Source of the DNA: Thermoanaerobaculia bacterium
GTDB lineage: Bacteria; Acidobacteriota; Thermoanaerobaculia; Thermoanaerobaculales; Sulfomarinibacteraceae
Reading direction: 5' to 3'
Assembly: GCA_027061805.1 (NCBI GenBank)
Contig: JAMOWA010000064.1
Location: 176,200-240,199 of the forward strand
DNA length: 64,000 nucleotides
Part shown: positions 1 through 7,241 of the stretch, one piece after another
Position numbering within the stretch: the first letter of the stretch is position 1
How the letters are laid out: the number at the start of each line of letters is the position of its first letter
The notes under the pieces: model-generated
Databases searched by the model: none
Seen by the model: the letters and a program-made list of their open reading frames with translations, nothing else
What the model was told of the DNA's origin: nothing
Program-made: the position numbers and the translations under genes

Positions 1-1097
1 CGGAGGACACGGCGGTGGCCGTTCTGGTGGACCTTCCCGACGGCGAGCTGGCCGACACCCCGGAGTGGGCCGCGCGGCGCGAGATGGCGGCGGGCTGGGT
101 GCGGGAGCTACGCAGGGTGACCGCGGCGGGCCTGCCCTGCGATCTGGTGCTCTACCGCAACGCCCGGCGCAACAACGCCGACCTGCCCCGAGAGGCCTGG
201 CTCCACGATCCCGGGATGCCCCTCCCCGCCACCGCCGACGATCCCGATCCGGGCGCCGCCGTCCCCTTCGCGAAGGTCTTCGACACCCACTCCATCCTGC
301 TGGCGCCCACGGAGCTCTCGGCCACGGCGCCCCTGAAGCTCGCCGCACCCCGCCACGGCTTCCGCGCGGCCACCATGCCCGGATTCTCGGCGGACATGAT
401 CCCGGCGCTCCGGCTCGACTACGTGGAGATCAACCGGCGGGTCCGGCACCTCGCGGATCTCCTGGACCGGGCCGCGGGCGCGGAGCTCGAGTTCCGCGTG
501 GACGACGGCTCCCGCCACCGCCTCCACCTGGACCTGCGGCACCGCACGGCCCACGCCTCGGGCGGCGTGCTCCACGAGCCCGGCACCGCCGGCAACCTCC
601 CCTCGGGGGAGGCCTACATCGTGCCCTACGAGGGCGAGCTCCCCTCCACCCCCTCGCTCACGGAGGGCCGCCTCCCCGTGGAGCTGGACGGCGAGGTGGT
701 GCTCTACCGCATCCGCGCCAACCGGGCCGTGGCCGTGCAGAGCGAGGGCCCCGTCTCCCGCCGCGAGGCCGGGCTGCTCGCCGCCGAGCCCGCCTACGGC
801 AACCTGGCCGAGCTGGGCCTGGGCGTGCTGGGCGACTTCGGCATCGAGCCCACGGGGCGCGTGCTCCTGGACGAGAAGCTGGGCCTCCACATCGCCTTCG
901 GCCGCTCCGACCACTTCGGCGGCCGGGTGGGCGCCGACGACTTCTCCACACCCGAGGCGGTCACCCACCAGGACCGGGTCTACATCCCGGCCCTCCAGCC
1001 CCGGGTCACCGTGGCGCGGGCGGAGCTGCTCCTCGCGGACGGCACCACCGCCCCCCTCATGCGGGACGGCGCCTGGGTGGTGGACTTCGGGCCATGA
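1..1097 (+). CDS. M29-like leucyl aminopeptidase (aminopeptidase T type), 5' end outside the window
   Basis: The reading frame is open to the window edge, so the true start lies upstream and the visible 360 or so residues are the C-terminal part. The segment GNLPSGEAYIVPYEGE and the later HIAFGRSDHFGG stretch resemble the metal-ligand regions of the thermophilic M29 metallo-aminopeptidases, which remove N-terminal residues from peptides and use two metal ions. GTG at 15 is the first start-like codon inside the window but has no convincing ribosome site. The stop overlaps the next gene by an ATGA quadruplet, so the two are translationally coupled. The family assignment rests on recognising these motifs by eye; a catalytically divergent M29 relative is possible. 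Confidence 0.7.
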   Translation, partial: EDTAVAVLVDLPDGELADTPEWAARREMAAGWVRELRRVTAAGLPCDLVLYRNARRNNADLPREAWLHDPGMPLPATADDPDPGAAVPFAKVFDTHSILLAPTELSATAPLKLAAPRHGFRAATMPGFSADMIPALRLDYVEINRRVRHLADLLDRAAGAELEFRVDDGSRHRLHLDLRHRTAHASGGVLHEPGTAGNLPSGEAYIVPYEGELPSTPSLTEGRLPVELDGEVVLYRIRANRAVAVQSEGPVSRREAGLLAAEPAYGNLAELGLGVLGDFGIEPTGRVLLDEKLGLHIAFGRSDHFGGRVGADDFSTPEAVTHQDRVYIPALQPRVTVARAELLLADGTTAPLMRDGAWVVDFGP

Positions 1098-2287
1098 CGG
1101 CAGCACCGGATCCCTGGCGGCCCGCGGGCCGCGCCACCCTGAGGCCCGGCCGGACCCGCTCGCTGGAGCGGCGCCACCCCTGGGTCTTCAGCGGGGCCCT
1201 GGCCCACCCCGTGGAGGGCGGTCCCGTGGTGGAGCTGGTGGACGCCCGCGGGAACCGGGTCGGGGACGCCCTGGTGAGCGGCCGCGGGGGCATCGTGCTC
1301 AAGGTGCTGGCCTGGGGCGCGGACCGGTGGTCGCCGGGGCTCCTGCGCCGCCGGATCGGGGAGGCCCTGGAGCTGCGCCGGCGCCTCTCCATCCCCTCGA
1401 ATGCCCTCCGGCTGGTCAACGCCGAGGGCGACGGCCTGCCGGGCCTCGTGGTGGACCGCTACGCCGGCGTGGTGGTGATCGAACTCTCCGAGGCGGCCTG
1501 GGAGCCCTTCCTGCCGGAGGTGGCCATCGCACTCCGCGAGGCGCTGGGCGGGGACCCGGCCTTCGTGCTCCGCCGGCAGGGGCGCGACGCCGACACCGTG
1601 GAGGCCCTGGAGGGGAGCACCGTCCCGGACCGGGTCGTGGTCGACGAGGCGGGAGCGAAGCTGCCGGTGGACCTGGCGGGGGGCCAGAAGACGGGCCTCT
1701 TCCTGGACCAGCGGGACAGCCGCCTCCGCATGGCCGCCCTGGCACCCGGGGGCGGCCTCGGCCTCAACCTCTTCGCCTACACGGGGGCCTTCTCCGTGCA
1801 CGCGCGGCGGGCGGGCCTGGCCTCGGTGCTCAACGTGGACAGCGACGCGGGCGCCCTCGACCTGCTCCGCGAGGCCCACGGGCTCAACGATCTGGACCTG
1901 GACGAGGGGGAGGTCCTCCGGGCCGACGCCTTCGCCGCCGTGCGCGAGCTGGCCGCCTCGGGACGCCGCTTCGACTGGATCGTGGTGGACCCGCCCGCGC
2001 TGGCCCGCCGGAAGGCCGACGTGGACCGCGCCGCCCGTGCCTACAAGGACGTCTTCCTCCACGCCCTCCGGGTGGCGGAGCCCGGCGCCGTGGCCCTCTT
2101 CTGCTCCTGCTCCGGCGCCGTGGACGAGAAGCTCTTCGGGCAGATCGTCTTCGCCGCCGCCCTGGACGCCGGCCGCGAGCTCCGCATCCTGGAGCGCCGC
2201 GGCGCGGCCCCCGACCACCCCGTGTCGGTGCACTGCCCGCAGGGCGCGTACCTGAAGGCGTGGGTCGTGGTGGTGGGTGGGAGGTGA
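1094..2287 (+). CDS. PUA-domain class I SAM-dependent rRNA methyltransferase (RlmI-like)
   Basis: A 397-residue protein of the RlmI family, which methylates a cytosine of 23S rRNA at C5. The N-terminal PUA-like domain (about residues 10-90, RSLERRHPWVFSGAL) should bind RNA. A Rossmann methyltransferase domain follows: motif I is NLFAYTGAFSVHARRAG, followed by NVDSDAGAL for SAM binding, and the catalytic-loop motif is FDWIVVDPPALARRK. A Cys-containing segment (FCSCSG) fits motif VI of m5C enzymes. The start is the ATG of the ATGA overlap with the aminopeptidase gene. Length and motif order are normal for the family. The exact target nucleotide cannot be read from sequence. Confidence 0.88.
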   Translation: MTAAPDPWRPAGRATLRPGRTRSLERRHPWVFSGALAHPVEGGPVVELVDARGNRVGDALVSGRGGIVLKVLAWGADRWSPGLLRRRIGEALELRRRLSIPSNALRLVNAEGDGLPGLVVDRYAGVVVIELSEAAWEPFLPEVAIALREALGGDPAFVLRRQGRDADTVEALEGSTVPDRVVVDEAGAKLPVDLAGGQKTGLFLDQRDSRLRMAALAPGGGLGLNLFAYTGAFSVHARRAGLASVLNVDSDAGALDLLREAHGLNDLDLDEGEVLRADAFAAVRELAASGRRFDWIVVDPPALARRKADVDRAARAYKDVFLHALRVAEPGAVALFCSCSGAVDEKLFGQIVFAAALDAGRELRILERRGAAPDHPVSVHCPQGAYLKAWVVVVGGR

Positions 2288-2398
2288 GGGAGTCAGACGT
2301 CAGGGCGGGAGGACGTGCGACGCCCGCCCACCCGCCCGTTCGTGAAACGTGAAAGGTGAAACGTGAAACGAATGAGGGCACCGGATCGTGTGGCGCCT
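2288..2398. repeat. Intergenic short-tandem-repeat patch 1 (heptamer part)
   Basis: Between the methyltransferase stop and the convergent serine-hydrolase stop. Positions 2341-2368 hold four heptamers of the form CGTGAAA (the third is GGTGAAA), followed by CGAATGAGG. The same heptamer array with the same flank recurs elsewhere in the window. No gene is seen in this stretch. Confidence 0.9.
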
Positions 2399-3718
2399 TC
2401 ACCCGACCGTGATAACGCCCCCGACCCTGACCCTGCCCGTGCCCGTGCCCGTGCCCGTGCCCGTGACGGATTCTCCCCTGCACCCCTGCTCCCCAGCTCC
2501 CCAGCGCCCCTGCTTCCCGCGCCCGCCACAGATCAGCCGGACGCCCTCCCGCCCTGACGTCCCGCCATCCCGACGTCCTGACTCACCACTCACTCCCCTC
2601 ACCCTCCCGGAGGACCGTGCAGGCACCACCGGCGTCCGCCCGGCGGGCCGCCGCGCCGGGAGCCTGCCCACCGCGGGGAGCAGCCGGTCGAGGATCACAT
2701 CGAGGAGGATCCCCCTCTCCTGCCGGGTGGCCGTTCCCGGGCCCACGTTCCAGGCCGCGCTGGTGGCCACCACGAGATCCAGCTCCGGGACGCAGAAGAC
2801 GAACTGGCCCCCCCAGCCCCAGGCCACGAAGGCCCGGGGCTCCAGGCTCTCGAAGAGCCACCAGAGCCAGCCGTAGTCGATGCCCGTCAGGGACTCGAAG
2901 TACGCTCCGAGCTTCACCTGCTCCGAGGTGGCCTCCACCGTCCAGCTTCCGGAGACCACGCGATCGCCGTCCCAGACCCCGTGGCCCAGGAAGAGCAGGC
3001 CCAGCCGGGCCATGTCCTCCGTGCGCAGGGCAAGGCCGTGACCGCCGAAGTTGAAGCCCTGCGGGTCCGCGGGCCACCTCCGTTCGGTGATGCCCAGGGG
3101 ACCGAAGAGCACCGCGTCGGCGAAGTCCAGCGTGGGGACGCCCACGGCCGTGGCCAGCACGATGGAGAGCAGGTGGGGGTCCGCCGAGCTGTAGTCGAAG
3201 CGGGTTCCCGGCGGGGCCGCCAGGGGGCGGTCCAGCACGTAGCGCGCGGGGTTCCTGGAGCGCGACCACAGCAGGAACTCCGCGTCCTCGTCGTAGCGCA
3301 GCCCCGAGGTCATGGTCAGCAGGTGCCGGATCGTGATGGCATCCTTGGCCGGATCGTCCGGGACCAGCTCCGGCGGGAGGTAGTCCACCATCCGGGCGTC
3401 CAGACCGGAGATGAGACCGCGCTCGATGGCGATCCCCACCAGGGTGGACGTGACGCTCTTGGTCACCGAGGCCACGTTGTTGAGGCCCCCTGGCTCCCCG
3501 GTCCAGTAGCGCTCCCCCACCACCGCGCCGCGCCGGACCACCACCATGGACCGCGCCCCGACCACGGCCTCGAAGGCGTCCAGCGCCGCCTCGAGCCTCC
3601 CGGCGTCGATCCCCACGGCCCCGGGCCGGACCCTCGGCAGCGGCTCCGAGGCGGAGGCGGACGCCGCCACCGCAAGCCCGAGCGCCAGGAGCACCGCTCC
3701 GGGTCGCCGGCGCCTCAC
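2399..3718 (-). CDS. Serine hydrolase of the beta-lactamase (class C/PBP4) family with a repeat-derived C-terminal tail
   Basis: 439 residues from a GTG that overlaps the upstream stop as GTGA. Residues 1-24 form a signal peptide (VRRRRPGAVLLALGLAVAAS...), so the protein is exported. The catalytic S84-x-x-K87 lies in NVASVTKSVTS and the YxS motif is Y176-S-S178. This places it with the serine esterase/D-Ala-D-Ala peptidase-like proteins; the true substrate is unknown. The recognisable domain ends near residue 350 (ILLDVILDRLLP). The last 85 or so residues are low complexity (Arg/Gly-rich, then alternating Thr-Gly) and are encoded by the intergenic repeat patch, which suggests the original stop was lost. 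It forms a two-gene unit with the small membrane protein upstream. Confidence 0.85.
   Translation of the reverse strand: MRRRRPGAVLLALGLAVAASASASEPLPRVRPGAVGIDAGRLEAALDAFEAVVGARSMVVVRRGAVVGERYWTGEPGGLNNVASVTKSVTSTLVGIAIERGLISGLDARMVDYLPPELVPDDPAKDAITIRHLLTMTSGLRYDEDAEFLLWSRSRNPARYVLDRPLAAPPGTRFDYSSADPHLLSIVLATAVGVPTLDFADAVLFGPLGITERRWPADPQGFNFGGHGLALRTEDMARLGLLFLGHGVWDGDRVVSGSWTVEATSEQVKLGAYFESLTGIDYGWLWWLFESLEPRAFVAWGWGGQFVFCVPELDLVVATSAAWNVGPGTATRQERGILLDVILDRLLPAVGRLPARRPAGRTPVVPARSSGRVRGVSGESGRRDGGTSGREGVRLICGGRGKQGRWGAGEQGCRGESVTGTGTGTGTGRVRVGGVITVG
2421..2466. repeat. GCCCGT hexamer tandem repeat inside the 3' end of the serine-hydrolase gene
   Basis: Five consecutive GCCCGT-type hexamers preceded by two CCCTGA-type units. 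On the minus strand the array is translated as the alternating Thr-Gly tail of the serine hydrolase. The repeat belongs to the intergenic repeat patch but lies inside an open frame. Confidence 0.85.
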
Positions 3719-4059
3719 CCGGCGGCCTCCCCCCCGGCGGCCGCTTTCCGCCGCCGGAGCGCACCCCACGCCGCGCTTCCCACCACCCAGGCCACGAAGA
3801 GGCGGAGCCCCAGGCCCGTCACCACCGCCCACGTGGCCCCCTTCAGGAGCGGCAGGCCGTCCAGCGTGGGCGGGCGCCCCAGCAGGCGGTGCGAGGCGTA
3901 GGCCGCCGCGAGCCCCAGCGTCATCAGGCCGAAGAGCACCGCCGCCACCACCAGCGCCAGCAGCAGCCGCCCCGCCACCGCGCCGAGCGCGCGCCGGCCC
4001 CACCGGGCCGCGTGGCGGGCGAGGGAGAGCATCGTGGCGGAGTCCATGGAACCCATCAT
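3715..4059 (-). CDS. Small membrane protein, unknown function
   Basis: About 114 residues with two predicted membrane helices: LLLALVVAAVLFGLMTLGLAAAY and, after a short loop, WAVVTGLGLRLFVAWVVGSAAW. The N-terminus is basic and the C-terminus is rich in Arg/Lys and Ala. I do not recognise the family. Three ATGs are possible (4059, 4047, 4032) and none has a clear ribosome site; the longest is given. The stop overlaps the GTG of the serine hydrolase by 4 nt, so the two are probably co-translated. It is divergent from mtaB, with about 60 nt between them. Confidence 0.55.
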   Translation of the reverse strand: MMGSMDSATMLSLARHAARWGRRALGAVAGRLLLALVVAAVLFGLMTLGLAAAYASHRLLGRPPTLDGLPLLKGATWAVVTGLGLRLFVAWVVGSAAWGALRRRKAAAGGEAAG

Positions 4060-4120
4060 AAGGCACCCGGCCGTGCTGGCTCCCGGCGGCCCCGGAGGGT
4101 AGACTCCCCCCGGGAGGCAC

Positions 4121-5431
4121 ATGCGCGTACGGCTGGAGACACTGGGGTGCCGGCTCAACATCGGCGAGGTGGAGAGCATGGCCCGCGAGCTCGCCGCGGC
4201 CGGCCACCGCGTGGTGGGCCCCGGCGAGGCGGCCGACCTGTGCATCCTCAACACCTGCACCGTCACCGCCGTGGCCGCGAAGAAGTCCCGCCACCTGCTG
4301 CGCCAGCTGAAGCGCGACAACCCGGGAGCCCGCCTGGTGGTCACCGGCTGCTGGTCCGAGCTCGAGCCCGGCCGCGCCGAGGCCACGGGAGCGGACCTGG
4401 TGATCGGGAACGAGGCCAAGGACCGCCTGGTGGAGATCCTGGCCGCACGGGGCCTCCTCGAGCCCGGCGACCCCGTGGAGTCCCCGGAGGCCTCCCCCAT
4501 CGCCCCCTCCCGCCACACCCGCGCCTTCGTCAAGGTGCAGGACGGCTGCGACAACCGCTGCGCCTACTGCATCGTCACCGTGGCCCGCGGCGCCGGCCGC
4601 AGCGTCCCGGCCGACACCGTGGTGGCCGAGATCCAGCGGCTGGTGGCGGCGGGCTTCCGCGAGGCCGTGCTCTCCGGGGTGCACCTGGGCTCCTGGGGCC
4701 ACGACCTCGAGCCCCGCCGGGCCCTCCCCCACCTGGTGCGGCGCATCCTGGAGGAGACCCCGCTGGAGCGTCTGCGCCTCTCCTCCCTGGAGCCCTGGGA
4801 CCTGGACGAGGGCTTCTTCGAGCTGCTGGCCGAGCCCCGCCTCCAGCCCCACCTCCACCTGCCCCTCCAGTCCGGCTGCGACGCCACCCTGCGCCGCATG
4901 GCCCGCAAGACCACCACTCGCGAGTTCGCGGCCCTGGTGGAGGCCGCCCGCGCGGCCCACCCGGAGGTCTCCATCACCACCGACGTCATGGCCGGCTTCC
5001 CCGGCGAGACCGACGCCCACTTCGAGGAATCCCTCGCCTTCGTGGAGCAGATGGCCTTCGCCCGCCTCCACGTCTTCCGCTTCTCCCCGCGCCCCGGCAC
5101 CCCCGCCGCCACCATGCCCGGCCAGGTCCCCGGCGCCGTGGCCGCCGAGCGCTCCCGCCGCCTCCACGAGCTGGGCGCCCGCCTGGAGCGCGCCTACCAG
5201 TCCCGCTTCCTGGGCCGGACCCTCCAGGTCCTCTGGGAGGAGGCCGAGCCCCACGGCCACGCCCTCCAGCACACCGGCCTCACGCCCAACTACCTCCGCG
5301 TCCTCACCCACACCGCCCCGGAGGTCCAGCTCGCCAACACCGTCACCCCCGCCCGGCTGATCGAGACCGTCCCCGGCGGGATCGTGGCGGAGGTGGTGGC
5401 GGCCCCCGCCCGCCCGGATCGTGAAACGTGA
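4121..5431 (+). CDS. mtaB: tRNA (N6-L-threonylcarbamoyladenosine(37)-C2)-methylthiotransferase MtaB
   Basis: 436 residues. The UPF0004 domain comes first with its three cluster cysteines in LGCRLN, NTCTVT and GCWSE. The radical SAM signature CDNRCAYC follows near residue 145. A C-terminal TRAM-like RNA-binding segment covers about the last 65 residues. MtaB adds a methylthio group to t6A37 of tRNAs reading ANN codons. The LGCRLN signature and TVTAVAAKKSR segment separate MtaB from MiaB and RimO. The start ATG follows a GGGAGG ribosome site by 5 nt. Downstream lies a repeat patch. Confidence 0.93.
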   Translation: MRVRLETLGCRLNIGEVESMARELAAAGHRVVGPGEAADLCILNTCTVTAVAAKKSRHLLRQLKRDNPGARLVVTGCWSELEPGRAEATGADLVIGNEAKDRLVEILAARGLLEPGDPVESPEASPIAPSRHTRAFVKVQDGCDNRCAYCIVTVARGAGRSVPADTVVAEIQRLVAAGFREAVLSGVHLGSWGHDLEPRRALPHLVRRILEETPLERLRLSSLEPWDLDEGFFELLAEPRLQPHLHLPLQSGCDATLRRMARKTTTREFAALVEAARAAHPEVSITTDVMAGFPGETDAHFEESLAFVEQMAFARLHVFRFSPRPGTPAATMPGQVPGAVAAERSRRLHELGARLERAYQSRFLGRTLQVLWEEAEPHGHALQHTGLTPNYLRVLTHTAPEVQLANTVTPARLIETVPGGIVAEVVAAPARPDRET

Positions 5432-5515
5432 AACGAAGGAGGGGAGGGGAGAAGGGTGTGCCGCCCACCCACCCGACCGTTCGTGAAACGTGAAACGTGA
5501 AAGGTGAAACGAAAG
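5420..5515. repeat. Heptamer repeat patch 2 (CGTGAAA units)
   Basis: Two runs: two units at 5420-5433, overlapping the mtaB stop, and four units at 5482-5509 ending in a GGTGAAA variant and CGAAAGAGG. Between the runs lies a GCCCACCCACCCGACCGTT stretch also seen near the 19.9 kb patch in reverse. No gene between 5432 and 5750. Confidence 0.88.
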
Positions 5516-5714
5516 AGGGATCCGGGGTGGCGGTGCGACTCCCGCCCGGCCGCCCGTGCGACCCCCACCCGCCCGGGGTTGAACCACGGATCTTGAGGAT
5601 TCCTTGGACTGGAGGCCAGGAGGAATCTTGAGCACGGCACCCATCACAGGTGGAAAGGGAGCATGATCGAGAAACTCCTCCATCATGGAGTTGTTTTTTC
5701 TGTTGTTTTTGCTG

Positions 5715-5743
5715 TTGACATTTATACTCGGCCGTGCTAGATT
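5715..5743 (+). promoter_or_regulatory. Sigma-70-type promoter giving a leaderless transcript
   Basis: -35 TTGACA (5715-5720), a 17-nt spacer and -10 TAGATT (5738-5743), in a stretch that is markedly more AT-rich than its surroundings. The -10 ends 7 nt before the ATG at 5751, so transcription should start at or within 1-2 nt of that ATG. No ribosome site could then be present in the mRNA. Confidence 0.75.
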
Positions 5744-5750
5744 CAACATC

Positions 5751-6161
5751 ATGAACACGACAGAGCCACACGACGTTCATGGAAGGAAGACCAACGCCGA
5801 ACGTGTCCTGGAGCTCCTCCGCAGGGAAGGCCGCCCGCTCGATGACGATGAGATCGCGGATCTTCTCGGAATCCGGTCCAGGCAGCAGGTTCACCAGATC
5901 TGCAGCCGACTGGCGGCCGAGGGTATCATCCGTCGGGTCTCCATGTGCCAGCCGGGAAAGCGGCGGAAGATCCACAACGTCATCGAGCGGCGAAGCAGGC
6001 CGAGAGAAGGGGACGATGGAACCCCCATTTCCCCGTGGGAACGGCGCCTCCAGCTTCTCGAGGCAGCAACCGGCCGACCCGCCGACGATCTCCTCGACGA
6101 GGCGTTGCGTCTCCTCGCGAGGAAGCTCGTTGGCTCGGACCTGGAACAGACCGGGGAATGA
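5751..6161 (+). CDS. Winged-helix DNA-binding protein at the head of the CRISPR island
   Basis: 136 residues from ATG 5751. This start is chosen because the promoter just upstream puts transcription initiation at this codon; a longer frame opening at 5685 would run through the promoter. Residues about 15-65 (NAERVLELLRREGRPLDDDEIADLLGIRSRQQVHQICSRL) form a helix-turn-helix followed by a short wing, IIRRVSMCQPGKRRKIHNVI. The C-terminal third (LEAATGRPADDLLDEALRLLARKL) is a separate helical segment that could dimerise. It is probably a transcriptional regulator; autoregulation or control of the downstream island is inference from position only. Base composition is less GC-rich than in the housekeeping genes. 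Confidence 0.72.
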   Translation: MNTTEPHDVHGRKTNAERVLELLRREGRPLDDDEIADLLGIRSRQQVHQICSRLAAEGIIRRVSMCQPGKRRKIHNVIERRSRPREGDDGTPISPWERRLQLLEAATGRPADDLLDEALRLLARKLVGSDLEQTGE

Positions 6162-6486
6162 GCTGTGGGACAGCACGACGCCCACGGAAAGCAGTTGCTC
6201 AGGATGGTCGCCGGTACTGCATGCAACCTGGTCCCTCCCCCACATCATATTGCTCCTCCCCGCCCACCACCACTCCACCGGGACCATCGGAATCCATTGC
6301 AGCACGATCATGGCCCGGTTCCTGGCCGATGACACCTTCGAGGTCATCGAGCTCTCGGGAACGGGTGACCTCCCGGATCCTTCGGAGGGATGTCCCGAGG
6401 ATCCGGGAAGCACTTCGGCGGCTGGGCTCATTGCGGTGTGAAGCGACTCCCACATGATCGTCCAGCTCCGGCAAAGGAGGTTCCAC
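6162..6486. other. 325-nt gap without a supportable gene
   Basis: Short frames exist on both strands, including one opening with MARFLADDTFEVIELSG at 6310 on the + strand, but none has a ribosome site or a recognisable fold. The stretch has lower GC than the flanking chromosome. It may be remnant coding DNA or a long leader for the next gene. Confidence 0.5.
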
Positions 6487-6786
6487 ATGACAGCCAGAGC
6501 TTGTTTTTCCACGATCTGGAACAGAATCAAGGCAAACCAGGGTGAGGAGTTCTTCACCAAGAGAGACATACCGTTCACCTACAGGATCCAAGACGGGGAT
6601 TCGCTCAGACCCTACCCGAAAGGAAAGCCGACCAACCGGACCCTCTCCCGGTCCATGGTCGAAGAGGCGTGGGAATCCTGGCCGGTCGATGGTCCTGGAG
6701 GATTTCCCCGACACATCCTCGGCCCTTCCTACCTGTGGGGTCTCTTCTCGGACTCCAGGATCTCTGGCGAGACCGATGGTTCGTGA
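6487..6786 (+). CDS. Small protein of unknown family upstream of cas3
   Basis: 99 residues. The start is strongly supported: AAAGGAGG at 6473-6480, 6 nt before the ATG. The sequence looks like a compact folded domain with conserved-looking blocks GEEFFTKRDIPFTYRI, a central LSRSMVEEAWE helix and GPSYLWGLFSDSRI. I cannot name the family. The blocks suggest a standalone small domain seen beside defence genes, but that is an impression and not a database result. Its 3' end overlaps the next gene by 11 nt in a different frame. There is no signal peptide or membrane segment, so it is probably cytoplasmic. Confidence 0.62.
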   Translation: MTARACFSTIWNRIKANQGEEFFTKRDIPFTYRIQDGDSLRPYPKGKPTNRTLSRSMVEEAWESWPVDGPGGFPRHILGPSYLWGLFSDSRISGETDGS

Positions 6787-7093
6787 CTGGCTCCTCCGGC
6801 GCCTGTGCCACCACCGGCTCAGGTTGGCGTGGTACGTCGGTTTCAGGGAGGGATTGGCCGCGCAGGCGGAACGTAGAAAAGCCGACCCGGCACTGGTGGA
6901 GTTTCGGGAGTGGCTCGGGCACCGCCTGGATTGCCACGACAAGAACTTCGAGCGAAGTGAATTGGCAACCACCACCCGGGACCTCATCAAGACCGAGCGC
7001 GCCGAGGCCCGGATGATCTACTACCACCTGATCGACGTCATCCGGCGTCACCACGGGAAGGCCGCCATCTACAACCGGGCGGATTCCCGGTAG
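6776..7093 (+). CDS. Small protein of unknown family, overlapping the preceding gene
   Basis: 105 residues from ATG 6776 (MVRDWLLRRLCHHRLRLAWYVGFREGL). The protein is basic and mostly helical, with a His/Cys-containing middle (GHRLDCHDKNFERSEL) and a C-terminal helix (EARMIYYHLIDVIRRHHGKAA). The 11-nt overlap with the upstream frame indicates translational coupling. No family is recognised. Position and strand link it with the small gene before it and with cas3 about 150 nt downstream. The upstream part of the same frame, opening at 6542, is Arg/Ser/Pro-rich and looks like an out-of-frame shadow, so the short start is preferred. Confidence 0.52.
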   Translation: MVRDWLLRRLCHHRLRLAWYVGFREGLAAQAERRKADPALVEFREWLGHRLDCHDKNFERSELATTTRDLIKTERAEARMIYYHLIDVIRRHHGKAAIYNRADSR

Positions 7094-7241
7094 ACGCCAC
7101 AGACCAGCCGTCACCTCCGGACCCGCGGCCCGTGGTGGGCCGATGCTGGACCCATTATTTCGTCATGAGCGTCGGCTACCTGATGAGCACGGTGTTTCAG
7201 AGAACCGCTGGTAGGATGAGTCGAGAGGAGTGCTCAAACCG

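Noticed and set aside
65..1093. Upstream extension of the methyltransferase frame through the aminopeptidase gene
   Set aside because: Arg/Pro/Gly-rich shadow of the overlapping gene; the ATGA start at 1094 agrees with the family N-terminus.
3719..5758. Upstream extension of the serine-hydrolase frame on the minus strand, up to 1119 codons in total
   Set aside because: It runs antisense through mtaB and has Gly/Ala/Arg-biased GC-rich composition; the GTG at 3718 with a signal peptide is the supported start.
6162..6486. Possible MazF/PemK-type toxin in the gap after the winged-helix gene
   Set aside because: No frame shows the family's strand pattern or conserved residues on either strand.
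6199..6990. Minus-strand frame of 263 codons opposite the two small genes
   Set aside because: No ribosome site, no recognisable motif, and the opposite strand has a strong ribosome site and coherent protein blocks.
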